From positions 1,728 through 65,727 of the forward strand of contig NKYR01000033.1 of assembly GCA_003184365.1 (NCBI GenBank): DNA of 64,000 bases, given 5' to 3'. This DNA is from Evernia prunastri. Lineage: Eukaryota > Ascomycota > Lecanoromycetes > Lecanorales > Parmeliaceae. The number at the start of each line of letters is the position of its first letter. Positions within the stretch are counted from its first letter, which is position 1. Positions 51,836 to 61,619 of this stretch are shown here, in pieces. A program made the position numbers and the translations under genes. Below the pieces are notes generated by a model that was given only the letters and a program-made list of their open reading frames with translations, did not search any database and had not been told where the DNA came from.

Positions 51836-53809
51836 CCCTGGCGCTGAGAGCTAGTTTCGTGATTAGGAGAGAGTTGGCGGGGTTTAGAAAGACTCGAGCC
51901 TTGAGCTCATCGCTTCAGTCGCCCGGTTTGCCTTGCTTGTGTAGTTGAAATTGGCTACCCCCCGCCTGCTGGGTTCGCGCGGATATCGCTTCGGCTATCG
52001 CTTCGACGACATCACCAAATTTCCCGCAAATTCCGTGGAAATGGACAGCTGCAGGGGTACACCTCTTTGCAGAACCCTTGGCGGAGGGTTCAGCAGGCTC
52101 CAAAAGTAATTTTGTTTATTTGGCCGGGGGGAAAAGGCCGTAAAATCGTAGATTTCAGGTATGTGTATACATATTGTCTGCTAATCTGCGGTAGGTAAAG
52201 AATGGTTTTCAAGAAGTTTTTCATCGGGTGACACGACTTGAGTACTGCAAAAAGTTTTGTCTTTGATCAGAAGCTATCAATTACTTGGAGATCCATGACA
52301 TAAATAAGGGAGGCTGCCAGAGTCGTGGTCCTGTTCATGATGGATTTAAAAAGCAAGAAGAACAAATCGAGAATACCTGAAACCCATTGCTGTCAGTAAA
52401 AGGTCCTATTTCTCAGTAATCAGGACCCGAAGGAAACGAAGGCTGCCTCAGCAATCTGCCGATCGAGATTCGGTGGACGTCAATGGGGCACGGAATCTTT
52501 CTCTTTAAAAACTAGCAACTTCACCCCTTAATTATAGCCTTGACGGCAACGAGTGAGCTGATTCTCATGTCGCCCATCTCTTCTATTAGATTGTCCCTTT
52601 TAATTAACGGTGTCCCATGATCGCAATGGGCATCTTCGGATTTTTGGATGTAAATCCGCACTCAGGTGATGCTTTGCGTTAAATGCGTCCGATTCGCACA
52701 CTAGGTCTTTGTTGGACATGGGTATGTCTTATATGCATCTGAAAAACCCGAGCGGAGCTGGAGAGCAAAAGCTCGGAACCCCGAGCTGAGGCTTTCTTGC
52801 CCTACAGGACTTGATGGCACACAACAAATATACACAGAGGAACAATAGTGTAAAGAGGGGAAGCACGGTTTACAAGTGAAGGGTCCTAGGAATACGCCAC
52901 AGTCGGTTGGAGGTCCTGGTCAGTGGTACTGCGCTAATCGTGCAACGCACTCGCTAAGACGTGCTAAGTACGTTGCACGATTATTACAAGGGCTGAGGCG
53001 CGGGATGATGAAAAGCAGAATGAGAGCCTGTTGTCACAAACGCTGAGCTAGGCATCGTTTTATTTTCAGCTGAGGTTGAAGCTTTGTGGTGATCGGAACC
53101 CCACGCGATCCCTCTTATTAACACCACTAACGGCAATGATAGCGAGAACCGTGGAGGACTATGGCACTTTCTCTACTACGCTAATACAGCCTTCCATGGT
53201 TTAACAACGATGGAGTGGGAAGATTGTACGCCGAAAAGAACCAATTTTCACAGGAGATTAAACATCCCTACCCGTTATGGCTCCATTCATCTCGTCTAAT
53301 TTATCTCCTTTTGGTCGACTACCGCTTCTGCGGCGCAGCATTTATCGTATTTTTGAATCGTCTAGCCTTCTGTCAGATACACATTCTTCAAAATCGTATG
53401 ATCGTACGCACCCGATTCTGTCTGAGCATGCATTTGTGCTGGTAAGTAGTAGCACAAGAAAAGAGAGTTAATGACTTGGCTAGGATAATAGATGAGTGTC
53501 TAGGAGGAGAGATAAGGCACTAGCAATGTCTTATGGGACAGTCTAAATCGGGCCATGTGTAGGTCACTGAGTATGGGTCGTCGTTAGCACACAATAGTCC
53601 ACAATCAACTGAATGGCTTTCCTTGCGTTGTGGCTTGTTTTTAAAGACATTCCCAACGTTTCAATAGCTTGGGTGGTCAGCAGGATCGCTGTACCTAACG
53701 GCCATCCAAGGTCTAGGTCTCAAAAGGACAGATACAAGACGGGGGCATTCCCAAGCTGATGGAGCTGAGATTTGACTGTATAACCGCAAGTTATCAAATC
53801 TAAGCCGAT
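51836..53809. other. long intergenic region
   Basis: Almost 2 kb without a supportable gene. It contains one short perfect inverted repeat, annotated separately. Open frames at 53215-53471 are random-looking. Confidence 0.5.
52936..52982. repeat. 12-bp perfect inverted repeat
   Basis: AATCGTGCAACG (52936-52947) and CGTTGCACGATT (52971-52982) flank a 23-base spacer, which itself holds two GCTAAG copies. It could be a hairpin or the ends of a tiny element. Confidence 0.75.
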
Positions 53810-54940
53810 ATGTATCCAACATCCCTACCGTTCGTTGCCTTGCTGGGTCTTGTTGCTTCAATCGCTGGCGAGCCTGCGGTCCAGGGCCGCTCAGCTTTCG
53901 AGGCTCATGGACTCAAGAGAGCGGCTTGTGCGTCGGACAACGTTCTCCGCGCCTTGCAAAACGCCGGGGCTACAGCATCGTCTTTTTGCTCTTCATACAT
54001 TGGCATTCCTGTAAAGACGGTTTATACCCATGTGCCAGGGGTGACACCCGTCATGTAAAACCTCTCCACGTCTTCGCATCCCCTTGAATTTACCGGGAAG
54101 TCTTCCATCTAAATTGCTCGCTTACCTCTACTTTAGCTCTACCCTGACTGTGCCAGCCATCGCCTCCGTCACGCCCAACAGCGCATACTATCCTAACACT
54201 TTGCCAACGTACATAAGCGCATACCCAACACCCTCACGTATCAGCAGTGGTTGCTCCTGCCTGTCCGTGAAGCAGTCAACCACGACCTCGACCATCAGTT
54301 CTGGAACCAGTACAGTGGTGAGTACTATCTTGATATAGCTCTGAGCCTTGTGCTTCCTGCTGCCTGCTTGTTATTCGACGGGCAATCTGATGAAAAGGGT
54401 AGTATTCATCTATAACTACGACAACCAGCACGACACTTACCGGGCCCTGCGCGACAGCGACAACAGGTATCGTATGTATATCCAGCTTCTTTCCACCTCG
54501 CCAGCACCCCAAATCAAAGACGCACAAAGTCTTATAGGGAACAAATGAAGAATCTCGACCTCAGAAAGTAGCCTGCAATTGCACGTTTAGAGCCGAAGCA
54601 GAAACGCTGACCGCCATCGAATTAAAAACAGTACATCGGCGCACACAACATCTCAGCGCCAGACGCGGACGACTATCTCCAGGACCTCGGCAATACAGAT
54701 CCCTATACCTGCTGTTCCATCTGCAACAGCCCCGGAGAGGGGCCTTTTGCCAGCTGTCTGGTTTGGGCAATCATCGCGGGCGACTGTAATTTAATCCTGC
54801 AGTCCGGTAACTATATGCAGCCGCACTGCCATGATGGAGGCAAAGAGCCTGCGACTATCGATGTTAATGTCAAGAAATATCCGGTCGATGTTGGGGGCAC
54901 AGGGAACTGCGCTGGGTCTGTCACTGTTCTGAATGTGTAA
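53810..54940 (+). CDS. secreted Thr/Ser-rich protein with C-terminal Cys-rich (apple-like) domain
   Basis: 267 aa from four exons: 53810-54054, 54137-54317, 54403-54471 and 54632-54940. All introns are GT-AG with matching phases. The signal peptide is MYPTSLPFVALLGLVASIAG. The N domain has ASDNVLRALQNAGATASSFC and later YPTPSRISSGCSCLS, a common pairing in secreted fungal proteins. A Thr-rich linker (ITTTTSTTLTGPCATATT) is probably O-glycosylated. The C domain, NISAPDADDYLQDLGNTDPY then CCSICNSPGEGPFASC, with GDCNLILQSGN later, resembles a PAN/apple-like carbohydrate-binding fold. A cell-surface or extracellular role is inferred. Confidence 0.78.
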
Positions 54941-55400
54941 TGAGATAAAAGGGCGCTGAGGGAGGCTGGATCATGAATTGTAGGTACCGTATTGCAGGAT
55001 ATAAGGTCTTTCTCCATGAGCACATCGCCCTGAGATCGGTCCTGGATTCGCCTTAAAAGGATATGCTAGCAGTGATTAGTACCGAATCCACACAGCTCAC
55101 CATCATGGACAAACAGAAAGGGAACAAAGATGAAGACCGTCTTTTGCCACGATCGAGTCAAATTCCAGTGAAGCCGGTACAAACAATAACGCACATCCTT
55201 TGATCACAGTCACAATGACAATCGTGCCTCCTTTACTCCAGAACAAAGCCACTGACATTCCTTTTGACAATGGACACTCTGACCACAAGATGCCTCGCAG
55301 CAGCCTCCCAACAAGCATCACAACATCTTGACAACCCACAGCAAGCACCACACAAACCCCACCAACTCACCGTCTCCACCCGCACGGAAAACAAAAACGA
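54941..55400. other. intergenic
   Basis: 3' flank of the secreted-protein gene and upstream region of the CxxC gene. The minus-strand frame at 55351-55103 has no motif. Confidence 0.45.
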
Positions 55401-55784
55401 ATGTGCAAACTAGTCTCCTTCGTCGCATCGAAATGCGGACATACCCTCAAGATCGAATACGTTCTCTGCCCACAAGCCCCCCGACCGTCCCGCTGCCCTA
55501 CAATGGTCAGCTGCATCGATGGCTCCACCGCGGACCCACAGATGCCATTCTGTCCCAAATGCGCGGCGGCGATGAAGACGGGGATGATCGGCGACTTCCG
55601 CGAGGAAAGACGGGAGATGACGCGGGTGGCTCGCGCTCGGGACTAGACGGATGAAGATATCAGTGCGATGAGGGTGGAGTTACGGGATCAGCTGTATGGG
55701 AAGCTGAAGTATATCAATAAGGCGCTGCCTCCTTTGCCCGATAGGGAGGGCGGCGCGAGTAGGAGGAGGGGTAGTCAAAGGTGA
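55401..55784 (+). pseudogene. small CxxC protein interrupted by an in-frame TAG
   Basis: ATG at 55401 opens MCKLVSFVASKCGHTLKIEY, then CIDGSTADPQMPFCPKC, a set of Cys that could bind zinc. An in-frame TAG at 55644-55646 would end the protein at 81 aa. The same frame stays open and well composed for 45 more codons: TDEDISAMRVELRDQLYGKL, then NKALPPLPDREGG, to a TGA at 55782-55784. The downstream part looks like coding helix, not random sequence. The options are a nonsense mutation, stop-codon readthrough or a sequence error. The family resembles short uncharacterised fungal proteins. Confidence 0.6.
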
Positions 55785-56101
55785 GAAGTCATGTTACTGG
55801 TAGGTCTTAATAAAAGTTTCAATCCCCGCGCATATTCTTTCTGGAATTGATGCTTTGAACAACATTGTAAGCCAATACAGTAGATCATGGCTTGTTGTTG
55901 GTATATGCGGTCGATATCGTATGTTTGAAGGCGGGAATACCGCTGCCAAGAGATGCCTTGATTATCGTGACTGCAGATTAGGCGGCCCGGGGCTCCCGGG
56001 TAAGGTAAGTAATATTCTAAGGTAAGGTAAAGTAATCATCATACCCCGCCACCCCGCCAAACCCGCCGCACTTTTCACACTTCTATTCAATCACCACAAT
56101 C
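55785..56101. other. intergenic, promoter of the 6PGL gene
   Basis: Short AT-mixed region with GGTAAGGTAAGGTAA repeats near 56000-56035. No gene. Confidence 0.5.
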
Positions 56102-56887
56102 ATGGGCAAACAACCCAATCTCTACTCCTTTGGAGACATCGATGGCCTAGCTAAATACTTGCGAAAGTATGTCCTCCAATGTCAAAGCGCCGGCTTCGAA
56201 CGCCATAACGCCTTCAAAGTCGCCGTGTCCGGTGGCTCCCTGCCCAAAACTCTCGCAAAAGCCTTGCTTGCCCAGGACGATGAAGATGGAACGGTGGAAT
56301 TCTCCAAATGGGAGATCTTCTTCGCAGATGAACGCGCTGTTCCACTCGACCATGAAGACAGCAACTACGGGCTTCTGAAAGATGAGCTGTTGGACAAGAT
56401 ACCAGAGGGAATGGGCAAGCCCACGGTCCATCCCGTCGATGTGAAGTACATGGATGATGTGCAGGAGATGGCAGATCAGTACCAAGATGCTCTCATGAGG
56501 TCCTTCGCAGCCAAAGACAGCGTCAAGATCCCCATATTCGACCTCCTTCTCCTAGGCTGCGGACCGGACGGACACACATGCTCGCTCTTCCCCAATCACG
56601 AACTCTTGCGCGAATCAGATGCGTGGGTAGCACCCATCGAAGACAGCCCGAAGCCGCCGAAGAAGAGAATCACATTGACGCTACCCGTCGTGACGGGAGG
56701 GATCAAAATAGCTTTTGTGGCGACTGGTGATGGGAAACGGGAGATTTTGAGTAAGATTCTGGATACGGAAGAGGGAAGGAGTCTTCCATGCGGGCTCATC
56801 AATGAAGGAGCAGCGGAGAAGGTGTCCTGGTTTACTGATCATGGCGCTGTTCAGGGGGTCGGGTTTCCCAGGAGGGGCAGCTTGTAA
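56102..56887 (+). CDS. PGL: 6-phosphogluconolactonase
   Basis: Intact single exon, 261 aa, ATG at 56102. Family motifs are FKVAVSGGSLPKTLAKALL (phosphate-binding glycine loop), WEIFFADERAVPLDHEDSNY, FDLLLLGCGPDGHTCSLFP and RITLTLPVVTGGIKIAFVAT. The enzyme hydrolyses 6-phospho-D-glucono-1,5-lactone in the oxidative pentose phosphate pathway in the cytosol. Length and motif spacing match eukaryotic Sol/PGL proteins. It is the only clear metabolic housekeeping gene in the right half. Confidence 0.96.
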   Translation: MGKQPNLYSFGDIDGLAKYLRKYVLQCQSAGFERHNAFKVAVSGGSLPKTLAKALLAQDDEDGTVEFSKWEIFFADERAVPLDHEDSNYGLLKDELLDKIPEGMGKPTVHPVDVKYMDDVQEMADQYQDALMRSFAAKDSVKIPIFDLLLLGCGPDGHTCSLFPNHELLRESDAWVAPIEDSPKPPKKRITLTLPVVTGGIKIAFVATGDGKREILSKILDTEEGRSLPCGLINEGAAEKVSWFTDHGAVQGVGFPRRGSL

Positions 56888-58745
56888 GGAATGCGGCCGC
56901 TGCTCACCTGGGTCTTGGACCGTATGGTCGCAGCTCTACAATCATGAGATGTCGGCTTCAGTTTATTGAGAAGGCAAAGCAAGCAAGGCGTCTCAGGCGC
57001 TGGACAATTTATTTCTAGAAAAGAATTAAGATAGGTGTCTAATTTATGCCTTTTCTCCTTTTCTTCCTTTGCTCACAAAATATCTCTCCTTCTCTGACCT
57101 TTTCTATTCGAGTTTTATCTCATCTCATTTTTATTTCTTCTTTTCTTTTGAACAACTTGGACTTCTCTTGTTGTCCTTCTGCATGCCCCATGGTCATACC
57201 GGCAGTCTCAAATCTCTAGCATTGATCCGCGTCTATTAAGTTCGAAACGCATCTCGCGGGGCTTGTACTCCGTAGAATTTGACTTTTGCACTGTCTGTTG
57301 CAGTACTTCCTGCTCGAGGCTAAGGCACGACATCCCGAACCACTAAGAATCCGTGTTCATCGGGACAAGTTCCGAGGCTTTGTCATCATAAATCCTCAGC
57401 CCTGAAAGGCCAATTGTCTATCGAAGGATCCTTGTTGCTCAACTACATTCGGGGCCCCAGCTCTCTCATTTTATCTCCCCCAGTGAACCCCAATAACTCA
57501 CGTTCTCTCACCGCCATTCCTGCTCCGCCAATCATCCATGCCGGCTATGCATCATAATAAGAAGTGGATACCGTCTTGACAGCGGACTACCTGCGCGGCA
57601 AGTTGGGTTCTGGGGCAATTATCACCAAGTTCTCTTCTCCCCAGATTTTGAGTCAGAAAACGCAAAAGTTATTCTCCTCACTCGGGAGTGTCTCAGGTGC
57701 CCATGTGCACTTCCAAGTCTCACTGTTGCTGCGCTGTCATTGCCTTTTCTTAAGCCTTTTATCGAGCATTAATCGATCACATTGGAACTTCTTTCGAACA
57801 TGATCTAGTTCTTCCATCGTAAACATGGAAATTCGGCCTGCCGATCTCCAGTTGGTGCCTAAATACCCATTCAAGGTCATATTTCCTGGCTCTGAGGCTC
57901 GGCATTGGCGTGCATTAGGTATGTTACCCCAGAGCTCGGGACTCGCCGTAGCCTGGTTGCCCTGCTGCAATCGACCCAGGTTGGAAGGCATCACTGAACT
58001 TTGCCACGATTGAGGTGTTTCCAGGTGTCAGGCAGAATCGAGCAGCTGTTGTTAGTATTGGAGCTCTTGATAATTTCTCTTCCTATATATTATGATGCTT
58101 GACCTTTTTTTTTAACACAGCGAAAACCCCCTCTCATCATTCTCAGTTACCTGGTTACTCTTTATGGCTTTAATTTTCAAATGGTTAAGTGCGTTTACCT
58201 AGAGGGCTCATCTCTATCCTCCACCTATGTTCCGACTAGTTTGTGCTTCGAAGAAAACCCGGGCTTTGCAGAGCTTGATTTCATGGTAAAGGTGAGGGGA
58301 GTGCCTTCTGTTGAGCAAGTCCGCCCTTCTTCAAGGAGCCTTGAAACTTCGCACTGGCCACAATACCCACAGAGAGGTCTCCAAACGCTTCCGAGGCATT
58401 CAGTTCTCAGAGCCTGAGGCTATGCGGGCCATGCTTTTCCCCCTTTCCTACATGCGTCTTTCCCTTGTGATCATCGCGGCGACTTCTTGCTGCGCCTAAC
58501 TCAAAATTTTGGGGGCCTCAATCGACTGACATGGACTACTCGGGTTTAGCCGACTTGCCTCAAACCGTCGTCTTGTTGTAGCTCGTGAAAGATTTGGGAA
58601 AATATAAAATCACCTGTGCGAATGTCGTTCTGTTTCACATACTGCAGTACCATTTCGGTGTCCCAGTCCTCGTCACGCGATTATCTTTGATACCTGGATA
58701 TTTGATCTTGAAGAGCTCTTTCGATGTCCATACTTAGTTCATACG
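56888..58745. other. long intergenic region with scattered open frames
   Basis: T-rich sequence follows the 6PGL gene. Plus-strand stretches at 57825-58013 (MEIRPADLQLVPKYPFKVIF) and 58181-58499 (FAELDFMVKVRGVPSVEQV, then a second frame) look partly coding. They may be upstream exons of the RRM-like gene, but I could not join them with confidence. Confidence 0.35.
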
Positions 58746-58764
58746 AAAACCTACCGTTCTCGCA

Positions 58765-60288
58765 GACCAAAGAGTCGCGGGTCATCGAATATCACATTAG
58801 CGATCCACATTGACCGCCAGACACCGAGTTCAACATTGGTTGATTGGAAGTTCCTTCCGAAGGAGCACCAAACTCTCGTACCCAAAATGCAGAGAGCTCG
58901 GGAATCCCAAGCAAACAGCACCAAGCACTTCATAATGTTAACCTCGGTGCGTACAACAAATTGCTCTAGTTGCTAGTAAAGTTACTAATGGCTACGCTAT
59001 GGGACAGATACCGCCGCGGCTCCGCTTTGAGGAGGCAAGCTGGCGACGGATTAAAGATGAAGTACGTAGGCTCGCCTATCAACATGGACCCTCCAACATT
59101 GAGGAACCCAACGTTGAGGTTCACGATAAACATGAGCCTCTGTGCGCAAGTTGCGTATTCAATAAAGGTAGCGATGCCCGGGAGGTATTTGGTATGTACA
59201 TCAGAGGTCGTTAATTCCCGAGCCTTTCTGATGCTACCATATTAGGACACATTCAAGGCAAATGGTTCGAGGGTTATGTCATGCAAGCATGGTTATTCGA
59301 GCCCGGCCAACACGAGCACAAGCGTGTAGGCTGGCCTACGGATCCAATTACGGGAGCAGCGCTTGAGCCACCGGTTCTAGTAAAAATCCCTTACCACCCA
59401 GCACCAGCCGACCCAGTCGTCTCCCGGCCACGAAACTCTAGGGGGCCGTTCAGAGCACGGTTAAATCGGACTGAATGTTCCCCGCGTGCTATGATCGTGG
59501 ATCGGAACAGACGAAATTCTAATATGTCTCAGGACCGCACCTTTCTACAGCCTTTTCCAACGGCCGGCATTTCAATGAATGATTCTTCCTGTAACGTTGA
59601 CAAAGTTCTATCGCCTCAGCTATCTCCATACACTCCAAGTCTGGACCTCTACCAACAGCGTCTAGGACCCGTCTCATTGTCCATAAGCGATGCAAGCGAA
59701 CTGCCAGACTCGTCACGGATGCTGCACAGGACACCCGAACTTTCTTCTTCTTCGAGAAATTCAAGTATATCAGCTATTCCAGATATATACTTGTCACCTG
59801 GAAATAACAATTATGGCACCTCCAATTTCCTTTCTGGTAGCCCATAACCACGCCACAAGTACAGCGCTTCAAGCTCTTCGGACTCATACACGCCTGGAAA
59901 TTCTCAATCCGGTTCCTCTCACACGTTCCAAGATACAGCAAACGATAAAGCCTGCAAATTGATCATTCGAGGTGTTAAAGCCGGCGCAACCCACGAGCCA
60001 CTTAACGTTAGCGAGCTGCTGGACCAAAAGATGCGTTACGAGTACGTGCAGCATGAGAAGCCCAAGCAGGACGGAAGCAATAGATGGTCAGTCAAATTCT
60101 CCAACGAAGGAAATGCCAGGGAAGCAAAGGAACGACTGCACAATTCCGAGTTCAAGGGATGGAAGTTGCACGTGCATCTGGGCAATTTTGGTTCTCGGAA
60201 ACACGTCAGCAGCGTCTCAACCAACAGTGCGACCTCTTCATCAAATCCTCCGGGGCCAACCATCGTTGATGGATCTCTTACGGGCTAG
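58765..60288 (+). pseudogene. RRM-like gene interrupted by an in-frame TAA
   Basis: An open exon runs from about 58765 (acceptor TTCTCGCAG) to 58941 (IHIDRQTPSSTLVDWKFLPK ... HFIMLTS). A TACTAAT-branch intron leads to 59024 (IPPRLRFEEASWRRIKDEVR), and a GTATGT intron at 59190-59246 joins to HIQGKWFEGYVMQAWLFEPG. The frame continues through a Ser/Pro/Asn-rich stretch to TAA at 59845-59847. The same frame then runs on to 60288 and contains ACKLIIRGVKAG, RWSVKFSNEGNAREAKERLH and GWKLHVHLG, the two halves of an RRM-like fold. The true start is unknown; exons may exist further upstream. A nonsense mutation, readthrough or a sequence error would explain the TAA. Confidence 0.5.
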
Positions 60289-60875
60289 TCTGTATCTATT
60301 AGCAAATGGCATGCGCCGGTGTTCCTGGGCCAGGGGATCATTACAAAATCACACTCAGCTTTTCGTTTTCGGTCATAGCGCTAAAATACTGGATGGATTA
60401 ATTATAGTTCAATTGGTCTAGGTCCACCTGATCGAAGTCTTTCAATTACCCTGAAGCTTGACTTTGTCTGGGTGTCATGGCCGTCTTCAGTCGATCAGTC
60501 GAGCGTGTTACCGTTGTGCACTTGGTTGGGAGAAGTCATGTGTGAGTGAAAGGACCGAAAGAGCACTGAACCACACATCTGCTCCTGTCGGCAGCCGCAA
60601 TTGAACCTGTAGCATCACAACCGACATGATGGAGCCCCTGCGAAAGGCAAATTGCAAAACACTGTTGAAAACAACTTTGGAATCCTCAAAGTTCTCACAA
60701 TCACCGACTCAGCGCCTTGAAACTCTGCCAGTATGCTCAGTGAAACCGAAAATGCGTTGCATTATGCCTCCCAAGCCCTTGTAGGTCTATCGTACAACAT
60801 AAAGCATTCCTTTCGCTTCCTCCCAATCCAAACCCCTCTCCTCTCCCCTCCCTTCCCTCTCCCTCATTTCCCCCT
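60289..60875. other. intergenic
   Basis: 3' flanks of two convergent genes. C/T-rich tracts before 60876 lie downstream of the DPM2 stop codon. No gene is seen. Confidence 0.5.
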
Positions 60876-61328
60876 CTAAGCTTTCTTCTTCCCAGCCTCC
60901 ACCGCCCTCGCCTTTGCTGCTTTCTTCCGGTTACTCCGTATCATGACCAAGCTCAAAAAGCTCCCGACGACCGCCGAAGCGAGAAGGATGAGGATGACCG
61001 GTATGCGGATGGCCCAGACGCGGGGCGGGAAGAAGTCGTGGAGGGGGTGGCCTTGGTCAACAAAGGGCTAAAGGTAGAGAGAGAGGTGTTAGCAAACGCT
61101 CGTGAAAAGGAAAGGTGGAGAGAGGGTGGAGAAGCGAGGAGGCGAGATGGCTGTTTTGGTTCTTGGTTCTTTGGGCGGGACATTACCATGAGGAGGGTCC
61201 ATGTGGTGTAGTAGAGAAAGACTGTGGTCGCTACAATGAGCATTGCAAGCCCGACTAGTCTGTCAAGCTGTGAAGGAGGTTGTCAGTGGGTCAGGCGTGC
61301 ACGTTGGTTTGAGAGAGGATCGAACCAT
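60876..61328 (-). CDS. DPM2: Dpm2, regulatory subunit of dolichol-phosphate mannose synthase
   Basis: 91 aa from three exons: 61328-61326 (the start ATG only), 61267-61187 and 61067-60876. Phases and GT-AG signals fit. The protein reads LDRLVGLAMLIVATTVFLYY (first membrane helix), PFVDQGHPLHDFFPPRVWAI (lumenal loop) and IPVILILLASAVVGSFLSLV (second helix), with a basic Lys-rich tail ending GKKKA. This matches Dpm2, a two-helix ER protein that stabilises Dpm1 for GPI-anchor and glycan mannosylation. The one-codon first exon is inferred from the ATG|GTTCGA junction, a CTGAC branch and the CTTCACAG acceptor. Confidence 0.88.
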
Positions 61329-61619
61329 TGTGGGATATATGAAGGAGGGTGTATACTATCCAAATTTGGCGAAAGAGAGACCTCGGGTACTGTGTCGACG
61401 CTGTATGAAATTGTTTCAACTTTTGGGGCCAGCAGGTGGATTTTCGAGATGTTCCATAAGGCTGAACTGGCGCTAGTGATTTCGTGTTTCTAACCTCAAA
61501 AGACACTCGATTTACTCTTACTCTTACTCACAACTCAAATCACCAAGCTCGGAATGGCTCACTGACCGACTTCGAATCAACATCACTAACAACCCTCACT
61601 ATCCCCTCGAAGTACAAAC

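Noticed and set aside
51297..51854. 185-codon plus-strand frame opposite the secreted-protein gene
   Set aside because: It has no signal peptide or motif. The minus-strand frame has a signal peptide and a recognised secreted-protein pattern.
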